Shown here in pieces: positions 1 through 5,547 of a DNA stretch of 9,209 nucleotides. The notes below the pieces were generated by a model, which ran no database searches, had not been told where the DNA came from, and worked only from the letters and a program-made list of their open reading frames with translations. The DNA is from Desulfuromonadales bacterium (lineage in GTDB: Bacteria; Desulfobacterota; Desulfuromonadia; Desulfuromonadales; JACZKF01), in NCBI GenBank assembly GCA_014860175.1, contig JACZKF010000256.1:1-9209 (forward strand), written 5' to 3'. Position 1 is the stretch's first letter. The number at the start of each line of letters is the position of its first letter. The translations under genes and the position numbers were made by a program.

Positions 1-39
1 GGGGCGGCCGCCAGGGTGCTCCCTACCCCAGCGCGACAT
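1..39 (-). CDS. Start of an unidentified gene, truncated by the window edge
   Basis: Only the first 13 codons are visible (MSRWGREHPGGRP). The start is supported by a strong Shine-Dalgarno sequence, GGAGG, five bases before the ATG at 39-37. It lies 26 bases after the stop of the lipoprotein-like fragment on the same strand, so the two were probably co-transcribed. Nothing can be said about function from so few residues. Confidence 0.45.
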   Translation of the reverse strand, partial: MSRWGREHPGGRP

Positions 40-65
40 GCTTCCTCCAGGCTCCTGCAAGAAGA

Positions 66-554
66 TTATTGGGCGGCCAGTCCGGGAGGGGCTGAGGCCG
101 CTTTGATTCGGTCGTAATTAAGCAAGAGGTCATTGATTATCCGCTCGGCAGCCGCCCCTGGCAGGCGCTCCATGGCCCGGAAGTGCGCTTTGTTCCGGAA
201 GAAAAGTCGAAAGACCAAGAAGCCACTGTAGCCTCCGACGACTCGGTCGGAAATGGTGCCGCGATGGATCGTCGCCCCGGTAGCGTCAACAAGGCGGTAG
301 GTTCCGGAGTAGTTGAAGTACAGGTGAGACTTGATAGGGGCGAGGACCGGGACAGCGCTGATCGCGAAAAAAGCGATCTGGGCGGGAATGGCGGTCTGGG
401 TCCTGGTAACCGTCAGATCGACTCCATCGATTATGGCCTTGCTTGTGCCGCCGCTGTCGCTCAGGGTCAGCAGTCGTCTGTTGAGTTGTTCGGCTAAACC
501 ATTCGCGAGGTTCGGGTGCCGGGCGGTCAGAGGAAAGATAATCTTAAATGCCTC
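66..554 (-). pseudogene. Lipoprotein-like protein fragment without a start codon
   Basis: This open frame runs 162 codons from a stop at 557-555 to TAA at 68-66. It contains no ATG, GTG or TTG in its first 110 codons, so as it stands it cannot begin normally. The sequence nevertheless looks like a real protein. It has a hydrophobic stretch (AIPAQIAFFAISAVPVLAP, residues 55-73), then a beta-rich segment with SHLYFNYSGTYRLVD (76-90) and GGYSGFLVFRLFF (107-119), and a helical end with ERIINDLLLNYDRI (137-150). The pattern recalls small envelope lipoproteins, whose signal peptide and lipobox would then be missing. Its first codons overlap the end of the membrane-protein frame by 11 bases in another phase. 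It is either a 5'-truncated pseudogene fused to its upstream neighbour by a deletion, or the second half of one frameshifted gene. The family is not recognised with certainty. Confidence 0.5.
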
Positions 555-977
555 TTAATCCATCTTTTCTCATACAGCGTGAAAGAGGCCAAAAGAATGG
601 CTCCGCGATTTCTTTTATCAGTTCCCTTGGCGGAGTAGACATTTGACTCATCAGCATTTTTCCATGCTCCGAGTACAATATTCCTTCCATTTTCTCTATT
701 ATTTCAAGGCCTTTCCCTAGTGCCATTCCAATCTGTTTGCTGATCGCACCGAAAACGAGCGAGGCCGTAAATGATATGAGAAACCATCGTAGACCAATTG
801 AACTCACGAGTGTCCCTACTGAATCAAGATTGCTTATGAAAAGACCGATAATCGCTGCGACACCAGAATAGACCATGTGGTCGCCTGCTCCATTGTGTGG
901 CTGAGGGATACGGTGTGTCGCCAGACAACCCTCTTGAAAGTTTGATCGGCCCTGAGTGGAGTACCTTCGTCTGACAT
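544..977 (-). pseudogene. Frameshifted two-helix membrane protein gene, family not recognised
   Basis: An ATG at 977-975, seven bases after an AAGGAAG ribosome binding site, opens a 47-codon frame (MSDEGTPLRADQTF...) that stops at 836-834. A second frame, whose first ATG is at 876-874, carries the hydrophobic body down to TAA at 546-544. A -1 shift around 871 joins them smoothly into ...MEQATTWSYSGVAAIIGLFISNLDSVG..., which reads as one natural protein. The body has two predicted membrane helices (about YSGVAAIIGLFISNL and WFLISFTASLVFGAI) followed by a charged cytoplasmic part (LEIIEKMEGILYSEHGK). The combined product would be about 145 residues and seems shortened at the C-terminus, where a start-less frame begins. 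G+C is visibly lower than in the neighbours, hinting at acquired DNA. A sequencing error is the main alternative to a true frameshift. Confidence 0.5.
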
Positions 978-1026
978 TTCTCTTCCTTTGCCAACTTTGG
1001 ATCAGATGTTGAGTTCCACCACATCG

Positions 1027-1548
1027 TTAACGGATTTTTGTGCCATGGCCCGCCCCCCTCCGCAAATACTCCCGCATCGCCCGCGCATGATTCGCCACAT
1101 CCCGACCCATCCGCAAACCCTCGGAGACCGCGAGGAGGGCGACTACGAAGGCAGCAGAGGCGACAGCCAGAAACACCATAAGCAGGAGGAGATCCCTTGG
1201 ACTAAGAACCCCCCTCCCCCACTGGTAGATCTGAATCATCCCTATGACCTCGACCACTGCCGCGAAAATCGCCAGGAATGCGAAGAGGGTGGAGAGGAAG
1301 CGGGTGATCAGGTAAGCATCTTCGTCCCGTGCGTATTCGGGGTCCAACTCGAAGTGTGAGCGGATTTCCTCAGCAGCTTCCATCTCCTTTTGGAGCGAAT
1401 CGACTGTTCCCCGCTCGGCCGCGAGCCGGCGCAGGAAGTCGGATTCTTCTTTTTTCGCCCGCTGTACCTTGGCGAAGACCACCCCACAGCTGGGACAGCT
1501 CGCCGCCCCAGACTCCGCAATTTCAAAGCCGCACTTCAGACACTTCAT
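1027..1548 (-). CDS. Zinc-ribbon protein with two transmembrane helices, function unknown
   Basis: The 173-residue product begins with a compact zinc ribbon: C3-x2-C6 and C18-x2-C21 (MKCLKCGFEI ... SCPSCGVVF), expected to bind one zinc ion. A charged, probably coiled-coil region (about 28-65) follows, then two membrane helices (about 84-107 and 120-143) and a basic C-terminal tail (RAMREYLRRG). Both the ribbon and the tail are probably cytoplasmic. The start at 1548 is chosen because the ribbon begins there and CAGGGA lies six bases upstream; an in-frame ATG 18 codons earlier falls inside the leader hairpin region and has no comparable support. The gene has its own promoter and a long leader with a terminator-like hairpin. 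The frameshifted membrane gene follows 49 bases downstream. I do not recognise a named family. Confidence 0.8.
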   Translation of the reverse strand: MKCLKCGFEIAESGAASCPSCGVVFAKVQRAKKEESDFLRRLAAERGTVDSLQKEMEAAEEIRSHFELDPEYARDEDAYLITRFLSTLFAFLAIFAAVVEVIGMIQIYQWGRGVLSPRDLLLLMVFLAVASAAFVVALLAVSEGLRMGRDVANHARAMREYLRRGAGHGTKIR

Positions 1549-1568
1549 CGCGCATCCCTGAGAAACAC

Positions 1569-1609
1569 AAAAACCGCCCCGGCCGGCAAACTCCCGGCAC
1601 AAAGCGGTT
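1569..1609 (-). terminator. GC-rich hairpin followed by T-run in the leader of the zinc-ribbon gene
   Basis: On the minus strand an outer stem AACCGC (1609-1604) pairs with GCGGTT (1577-1572) and an inner stem GCCGG (1598-1594) pairs with CCGGC (1586-1582). TTTTT lies at 1573-1569, its first bases being the end of the outer stem. This is the layout of an intrinsic terminator. It sits between the predicted promoter (1688-1661) and the start codon at 1548, so it could attenuate the zinc-ribbon gene. It could equally end transcripts from the HEPN-like gene, whose stop is at 1715. Confidence 0.5.
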
Positions 1610-1660
1610 CAGCTCTTCTCCCCTTTGATGATGAACATGCATCCCCCCGGATTCAGCGAA

Positions 1661-1688
1661 GTTACAGTTAATCCATAAGGGGTGTCAA
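1661..1688 (-). promoter_or_regulatory. Predicted sigma-70 promoter of the zinc-ribbon gene
   Basis: TTGACA (1688-1683, perfect -35) is followed after 16 bases by TGTAAC (1666-1661), which matches the -10 consensus at four of six positions. Transcription would start near 1654, giving a leader of about 106 bases before the ATG at 1548. Most of the motif (CCTTTGAC, then GGATTAACT) recurs on the minus strand at 5972-5946. Confidence 0.5.
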
Positions 1689-1714
1689 AGGAAAAAGTCC
1701 TAAGTTCCATTTCC

Positions 1715-2137
1715 TCACGGAAGGGGACTCATCTCGGCCACTTTACCCTCGAGAACGACGGCTGCTTTGACCAGATCGCTCACCAGTTGCTCGTCCACCT
1801 CGAGGAACCCCTCGTATTCCCCGCGGTTCCGCCTCTGGTGGCAAAGCGCCAGCACTCTCCAGACCTCCGGGCCGAGCCCCAGCGTAAGCGGTAGTAATTG
1901 AAAAACGATGTAGCGATTGTCGGAGCGGTATCCGTGCCAGCGCAAGGCCGCCAGGGCAAGAGCATGCGCCGAGTTGTAGGCCAGATCAAAGCGGCTTTCA
2001 ATGGATAACGGGTGTTTGCGGGCATCGGCCAGGCGCGCCCGGGCAGATCGAACCAGACCGTCGAACTCTCGCCGATCGCCCGGTTCGCGTTTAAGCTGCC
2101 CGGTCGTGACCAAGTTTTCAAAGTTTGGGGATGTCAT
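1715..2137 (-). CDS. HEPN-like protein, partner of the adjacent nucleotidyltransferase
   Basis: This 140-residue, largely helical protein has the look of a HEPN-fold protein paired with a nucleotidyltransferase. The features are a helix with FDLAYNSAHALALAALRWHGY (50-70) and a conserved-looking element CHQRRNRGEYEG (99-110). Classical HepT toxins carry R-x4-6-H; here the position of the histidine is taken by Glu107 in RNRGEY, so nuclease activity of the standard kind is uncertain. The start ATG (2137-2135) lies inside the end of the nucleotidyltransferase gene with a 20-base overlap and without a clear ribosome binding site, suggesting translational coupling. By analogy with MNT-HEPN (type VII) modules it may be the toxin or target partner, inactivated by nucleotide transfer from its neighbour. 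The pairing is seen in the sequence; the activity is inferred. Confidence 0.72.
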   Translation of the reverse strand: MTSPNFENLVTTGQLKREPGDRREFDGLVRSARARLADARKHPLSIESRFDLAYNSAHALALAALRWHGYRSDNRYIVFQLLPLTLGLGPEVWRVLALCHQRRNRGEYEGFLEVDEQLVSDLVKAAVVLEGKVAEMSPLP

Positions 2138-2729
2138 CGTCAGAGCCGATAAGAAATATTTTTTCCTGTCCCGTGACTCTCTTCAGGAAACTGTTGTCTT
2201 CGGCCAGTTTACGACGGATCTCGGCCGGGCTGTAGAGAGTCGGGTTGATTGGTCTGCCGAGCCTGGTCTCCGCTTCGGTAAAAGCGTCAATGACCTCGGG
2301 GTACCCCAACCCTTCGGAAATGATCATGATATCGATATCGCTGCTGGCGGTATCCGCCCCCCTGGCAATGGAGCCGTAGACAAAGGCGATTGTGATCTTG
2401 GACGAAAAAGGTTCCAAAGCTTGCCGCAATTCATCGGCCACGCCAAAGGTTTTAAGCACGATTCCGCGCAGTTCCTGAAAGATCGGCGATCGGGAATCGG
2501 CCTGATAGTGTTTCTGATTGCCGACTTTCTTGACCGTCAGCAGGCCGGCGGCCGTGAGTTTCTCCAGCTCACGCTGAACGGTACCGATGCCGACCTCGGC
2601 TTTTCGGACAATCTCGTTGAGGTAATAGGTTCGGCCCGGGTTGCCGAAAAGCAGTCCCAGCACTTGCCGCTGCGTCTTGGTAAACAGCGCCCCGCCTATT
2701 CCGGGTGAATTCTCTCTGATCGTACCCAT
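2118..2729 (-). CDS. Winged-helix nucleotidyltransferase (MNT-type, probable antitoxin/regulator)
   Basis: The 203-residue protein joins two domains. Residues 15-76 form a winged helix of the MarR/ArsR kind (TQRQVLGLLF, then IVRKAEVGIGTVQRELEKL as recognition helix, then a wing AGLLTVKKVGNQKHY). Residues 112-200 form a minimal nucleotidyltransferase, with G119-S120 of the GS motif in VYGSIARGAD and the metal-binding pair D131 and D133 in SDIDIMII. MNT proteins transfer AMP or another nucleotide, in TA systems onto the HEPN partner encoded next to them. The start at 2729 is preferred because a strong promoter ends right before it and the conserved domain begins soon after; ATG at 2792 (AAGGGG four bases upstream) would add 21 residues and could be used on read-through mRNA from the DUF4824-like gene. 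The DNA-binding domain and the palindromes over its promoter suggest autoregulation. Confidence 0.85.
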   Translation of the reverse strand: MGTIRENSPGIGGALFTKTQRQVLGLLFGNPGRTYYLNEIVRKAEVGIGTVQRELEKLTAAGLLTVKKVGNQKHYQADSRSPIFQELRGIVLKTFGVADELRQALEPFSSKITIAFVYGSIARGADTASSDIDIMIISEGLGYPEVIDAFTEAETRLGRPINPTLYSPAEIRRKLAEDNSFLKRVTGQEKIFLIGSDDDIPKL

Positions 2730-2732
2730 GGA

Positions 2733-2756
2733 GGGTATAATAATACCCAATTTGGG
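2733..2756. promoter_or_regulatory. Twin palindromes over the nucleotidyltransferase promoter, candidate operators
   Basis: Two inverted repeats share three bases. GGGTAT-aata-ATACCC (2733-2748, six-base arms) covers the -10 element. CCCAA-t-TTGGG (2746-2756, five-base arms) covers the spacer. A winged-helix dimer encoded by the gene itself is the obvious candidate to bind here and repress, but that is inference from position. Confidence 0.5.
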
Positions 2757-2765
2757 GATCGTCAA
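2737..2765 (-). promoter_or_regulatory. Sigma-70 promoter of the nucleotidyltransferase-HEPN operon, predicted leaderless start
   Basis: TTGACG (2765-2760, five of six) is followed at the ideal 17-base distance by TATTAT (2742-2737, five of six). The start point six to eight bases further on falls at 2731-2729, that is, on the ATG at 2729. No Shine-Dalgarno sequence precedes that ATG (the bases before it are ACCCTCC), in keeping with a leaderless mRNA. Confidence 0.65.
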
Positions 2766-2802
2766 CCGAAAATCTCCCGCCAAGGGACCCATCCATCCCC
2801 TT

Positions 2803-3621
2803 TCACTCCCCCTCAATCAGCCTCACCTCCGCCACCCAGGGTTCATACCTCTGCCCCCAATGCACCCGCACCTCATACCGAGGGCGCAGCTCCTCCCCCG
2901 GCGTGTAGTGGCGATAGCCGCGATAGAAACCGCTTTGCTCCGGCAGCCCGAGCAAGGGGGCCTGCAGATCGCGGGGGACGTGGAGAGTATCGACCAGAAT
3001 GGACTCGATCATTCCGTGGAAGGCGGCGGTATCGACTACCGGATAATCGGTCATCCGCACCAGGGCCGGGGCGATGATGTAGCGGCTGTTATCCGGATAC
3101 CGCCCCCGCAACTGCCGGGGATCGCGGCCGGCATCGACGGCAAAAAGGCGCGAACCGGCGCGCAGCTCCCCTTCGATCTGACCCAGCTGATGTTCGGCGT
3201 TCTCGGCTTCGACCTTCCCCTGCCGCAATTTCTCCTGCAGTTCGGCCAATTCCCGCTCTTTACGCTCCTGGTAACGCCGCCAAGCCTCCCCCTCGTATTC
3301 GAGGACCACGAAAGCCTTCTTCGGCAGCGACCTGTTGATGCGGCCACGGGCCACCGCATCAGCCGGATCGGGCGCGGGGTGAAAGCCGAGTTCGGTCAGC
3401 TTGGCCTGATCGAACCACTCCGCCTCCCGGTTCCAGTCGAGTTCCAAGGCGACGCCGTTGTTCTCCTCCCGATCGGCGTTGATCCCCAGAAACAGCTCGC
3501 GCTCAGTGAGGGTGAGGGTCGCCTCGGGGGTGCCGGTACGGTTACGGGCAATGCCGGTCAACACCAACGCGTTGACCACGAGGAGCAGAGCCAGGGCCAG
3601 CCAGAGAGCGCGGCGCTTCAT
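2803..3621 (-). CDS. Membrane-anchored DUF4824-like protein
   Basis: The 272-residue product starts with a basic N-terminus and one hydrophobic helix (about 6-23, WLALALLLVVNALVLTGIA). This is an uncleaved anchor or signal sequence, placing the rest in the periplasm. A TLTLTERELFLG segment (36-46) and an LELDWNREAEWF segment (59-70) are typical of DUF4824 proteins as I remember them. A charged coiled coil (about 112-153) and a tail with GFYRGYRHYTPGEELRPRYEV follow. The ATG at 3621 overlaps the stop of the DUF2157-like gene as ATGA, so the two are translationally coupled and probably act together at the membrane. The same frame stays open to 4401, but upstream of 3621 its arginine- and proline-rich translation is only the shadow of the preceding gene. 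Molecular function is unknown. Confidence 0.75.
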   Translation of the reverse strand: MKRRALWLALALLLVVNALVLTGIARNRTGTPEATLTLTERELFLGINADREENNGVALELDWNREAEWFDQAKLTELGFHPAPDPADAVARGRINRSLPKKAFVVLEYEGEAWRRYQERKERELAELQEKLRQGKVEAENAEHQLGQIEGELRAGSRLFAVDAGRDPRQLRGRYPDNSRYIIAPALVRMTDYPVVDTAAFHGMIESILVDTLHVPRDLQAPLLGLPEQSGFYRGYRHYTPGEELRPRYEVRVHWGQRYEPWVAEVRLIEGE

Positions 3622-4673
3622 GACGATACCCCCCGGGCGGCGCGGCGCAGCCGTTGCAACGCCAGCAACAGGCCGACGGCGATCAGGCCGAGGAGGAGGA
3701 AGAAGAGGTATTTGGGCATCCACTCCCACCACCAGTCGTAGAGCTTGGTGTAGAGATAGAGCACGAAGAAGGTGCAGCCCAGGTTGGTCACGCCCGGCCA
3801 GCGGCGGCGGATGCCGAGGGCGATGACGCCGCCGGCCAGGAGAAAGCCGGCGACCTGATAGACGTATTCGACATGGGTGGAGCGCCAGGGGAGGTAGCTG
3901 ATGCCCCCCCAGTTGGCCAGGATGAGAATGGCGATGAAGATCGCCAGCAGGCCGAAGACCCGGTAGATGCCGGCAAATTGCAGGTACTGGCGGTGCGGGA
4001 TGAGCGGGACCAGCGCCAGCAGGGTGCCGGCGGCGATGAAATTCTCCGGCCGCTCGCCGAAAGAGAGCCAGTAGCAGCCGCTCCAGGTGCCGACGGTGGC
4101 GGCGAGATAGCCCATGAGGCAGGCCATGCCGGCGACCAGAAGCAGCCGCAAGCCATAGCCGTAGGCGAGGATCAGGGCGAAGACCCCCCAGGCGAGAAAG
4201 GCGTTCTGGCTGGGGGTGATATTGAAAATGGTCCCGAGGACGGAGAGGTTGAGGATGAAGCAGGTCAGGGCGACCAGGGAGAGGAGGGAGGCGAAGTAGA
4301 GGGTGCGCTCGCGGCGGGCGGCGAAATCGGCGGCGAAGGTGGCGGCCACTGGAGCTGCGATCAGGATCGCCACCTGCACCGGCGTGGCGAGAATGCCCCA
4401 ATAGCGGTAGAAGAATAAGAAAAGGGCCGCCGAGATGGCCAGCGCGCCGAGAAAAGAGACGATGCGCATCCCCCAGGAGAGCTGCTTTTCGGCGCCGCTG
4501 ACGTCGATATCGAAGCGCTGGGCGAGATCGGCCAGCAGCGCCTGGTGGTGGCTGTCGAGGTCGGCCCGCTGCGCCGCCGGCAGGCGGAGTATCCCGTCGG
4601 CTTCGAGCTGCGCCAGCTCTTCGCGAAAGGCCTGCACCCGATCGGCCCGGCGCTGGGCTGTCTCTTTCTGCAT
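3618..4673 (-). CDS. DUF2157-like polytopic membrane protein
   Basis: The 351-residue protein has a soluble N-terminal helical segment of about 65 residues (REELAQLEADGILRLPAAQR is the typical DUF2157 opening), followed by roughly ten hydrophobic helices up to the C-terminus. Examples are IVSFLGALAISAALFLFFY, VQVAILIAAPVAATFAADFA and YLFFLLLGLIAVGLLLAL. The start at 4673 has an AGGGGG ribosome binding site eight bases upstream. It is the first gene of a pair with the DUF4824-like gene (4-bp ATGA overlap), an arrangement I recall for these families. No enzymatic motif is visible, so a structural or transport-related membrane role cannot be distinguished. Confidence 0.8.
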   Translation of the reverse strand: MQKETAQRRADRVQAFREELAQLEADGILRLPAAQRADLDSHHQALLADLAQRFDIDVSGAEKQLSWGMRIVSFLGALAISAALFLFFYRYWGILATPVQVAILIAAPVAATFAADFAARRERTLYFASLLSLVALTCFILNLSVLGTIFNITPSQNAFLAWGVFALILAYGYGLRLLLVAGMACLMGYLAATVGTWSGCYWLSFGERPENFIAAGTLLALVPLIPHRQYLQFAGIYRVFGLLAIFIAILILANWGGISYLPWRSTHVEYVYQVAGFLLAGGVIALGIRRRWPGVTNLGCTFFVLYLYTKLYDWWWEWMPKYLFFLLLGLIAVGLLLALQRLRRAARGVSS

Positions 4674-4829
4674 CGGTTTCGCCCCCTCCCCTGCGGAAAC
4701 GAAAATTGGCCGTCGATCAGCGTGGTGCTGATCCCGGGACCAGTCGGACTCACATTAAAGGATCGATCTCTCGTTTACAACATGGAATCGTTGGAAGGGT
4801 CGCCGACACCCAGGGCAGGGGTACGGCGG
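4674..4829. other. Intergenic region between cytosine deaminase and DUF2157-like gene
   Basis: These 156 bases contain the upstream region of the DUF2157-like gene. The only clear structure is the inverted repeat at 4715-4733. A weak promoter candidate for the minus strand is TTGTAA (4781-4776) with TTTAAT (4760-4755) after 15 bases, shorter than usual spacing. No additional gene is supported. Confidence 0.4.
4715..4733. repeat. Seven-base perfect inverted repeat upstream of the DUF2157-like gene
   Basis: GATCAGC (4715-4721), a five-base spacer GTGGT, then GCTGATC (4727-4733). It lies 42 bases before the ATG at 4673 and about 100 bases after the deaminase stop. There is no T-run next to it, so an operator or leader hairpin is more likely than a terminator. 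Confidence 0.45.
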
Positions 4830-5267
4830 CTAGTGGCCGATATCCTCGTTCCACAACTCCGGCTTGGCCGCGATAAAATTATTCATCAGCTCGATGCACT
4901 CGGCATCCTGCAACACCTCCACCACCACCCCCCTCGACCGAAGCAACTCTTCTTCCCCCATAAACGTCTGGTTTTCACCAACGATCACCCGCGGGATGCC
5001 GAACTGAAGAATCGCCCCGCTGCACATGGCGCAGGGGGAAAGGGTGGTGTACAGGGTGCATTGGCGGTAGACCGCCGCCGGTTGCCGCCCGGCGTTCTCG
5101 AGGGCATCGGTCTCCCCGTGGAGAATCGCGCTCCCGCGCTGCACCCGGCGGTTACGACCGCGCCCGATGATCCGCCCCTGGTGAACGATCACCGACCCGA
5201 CGGGAATCCCCCCTTCCGCGAGCCCTGCTCTCGCCTCCTCCAACGCCGCTCTCATGTATTCGTCCAT
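4830..5267 (-). CDS. Cytosine deaminase of the fungal FCY1 type
   Basis: The 145-residue protein belongs to the zinc-dependent CDA/TadA-like deaminases and should convert cytosine to uracil plus ammonia in pyrimidine salvage. Zinc ligands are H50 (in ILHGETDALENAG) and C79/C82 (in TLSPCAMCSGAI); E52 is the proton shuttle. It resembles yeast Fcy1 far more than TadA or guanine deaminase. It shares QRGSAILHGE, LYTTLSPC, the GIPRVIVGEN strand and the C-terminal ELWNEDIGH. The residues that hold the base in Fcy1 (Asn51, Phe114, Trp152 and Asp155) appear to correspond to N39, F102, W139 and D142. The start at 5267 is chosen for the GAGGAG ribosome binding site seven bases upstream; an in-frame ATG 11 codons earlier lacks one. 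It stands alone, without a cytosine permease next to it. Specificity is inferred from residues. Confidence 0.9.
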   Translation of the reverse strand: MDEYMRAALEEARAGLAEGGIPVGSVIVHQGRIIGRGRNRRVQRGSAILHGETDALENAGRQPAAVYRQCTLYTTLSPCAMCSGAILQFGIPRVIVGENQTFMGEEELLRSRGVVVEVLQDAECIELMNNFIAAKPELWNEDIGH

Positions 5268-5334
5268 CTTTCTTCTCCTCAGTTTTCCTGGCGCGCTCAA
5301 AACGCACAGACGCAGACGGCAAACTCCCTCTCAA

Positions 5335-5340
5335 ATCATA
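5335..5340 (-). promoter_or_regulatory. Candidate -10 element of the cytosine deaminase gene
   Basis: TATGAT (5340-5335) matches the -10 consensus at five of six positions and would place the start of transcription about 60 bases before the deaminase ATG. No good -35 hexamer is found 16-18 bases upstream, so the promoter may need an activator, which could bind in the repeat cluster just beyond. Confidence 0.35.
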
Positions 5341-5356
5341 TCGCAACGCACTCATT

Positions 5357-5405
5357 CCGTGACGCTCCCGGTAGCGCAGCCCCGTGACGGGGGTACTTTT
5401 ACCCC
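5357..5405. repeat. Cluster of short inverted and direct repeats
   Basis: Within 49 bases there are an eight-base direct repeat CCGTGACG (5357-5364 and 5382-5389), a small dyad CGCT-cccggt-AGCG (5363-5376), CCCCGT-g-ACGGGG (5380-5392), and GGGGTA-cttt-TACCCC (5390-5405). The cluster lies just upstream of the deaminase -10 element and about 140 bases before ppiC. It looks like an operator region rather than coding DNA. Confidence 0.4.
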
Positions 5406-5467
5406 AGCCAATGGGCACCTTGCTATTCTCCACTCAACAAGTGGGAATTGAGTTTTCGAAAGGACGG

Positions 5468-5496
5468 TTGATCGGAAGCCGGCAGCCTGTTACAGT
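5468..5496 (+). promoter_or_regulatory. Predicted promoter of ppiC
   Basis: TTGATC (5468-5473) and TACAGT (5491-5496) each match the sigma-70 consensus at four of six positions with the optimal 17-base spacer. TGT directly before the -10 gives an extended -10. The start point would be near 5503, about 45 bases before the ATG. Confidence 0.4.
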
Positions 5497-5547
5497 GTCT
5501 GCCACTACGGGGCCAGCCCCTAACAAATCGGTATGGGAGAGAACTGA

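Noticed and set aside
183..497. Plus-strand 104-residue frame at the left end
   Set aside because: It lies opposite the lipoprotein-like fragment, whose translation has a far more protein-like pattern, and there is no ribosome binding site.
2001..3741. Long plus-strand open frames opposite the nucleotidyltransferase and DUF4824-like genes
   Set aside because: They mirror minus-strand codons of recognisable proteins, have no ribosome binding site, and show no domain or membrane pattern.
3622..4401. Upstream extension of the DUF4824-like frame, making a 532-residue protein
   Set aside because: Its translation is rich in Arg, Pro, His and Gly, without natural domain character, and is antiphase to the clearly real membrane protein at 3618-4673. 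The ATGA overlap with an anchor-like N-terminus marks 3621 as the true start.
3654..4418. Plus-strand 254-residue acidic open frame
   Set aside because: The Glu/Gly/Asp/Gln-rich sequence is what hydrophobic, Leu/Ala-rich codons of the membrane protein give when read on the other strand.
4830..5267. Reading the deaminase as the tRNA adenosine deaminase TadA
   Set aside because: The residues around the active site and the C-terminal WNEDIGH match fungal cytosine deaminase, not TadA, which has a different C-terminal helix and lacks that ending.
5395..5425. Possible sigma-54 promoter (GGGCACCTTGCT) before ppiC
   Set aside because: The distance between GG and GC is six bases instead of the required ten.
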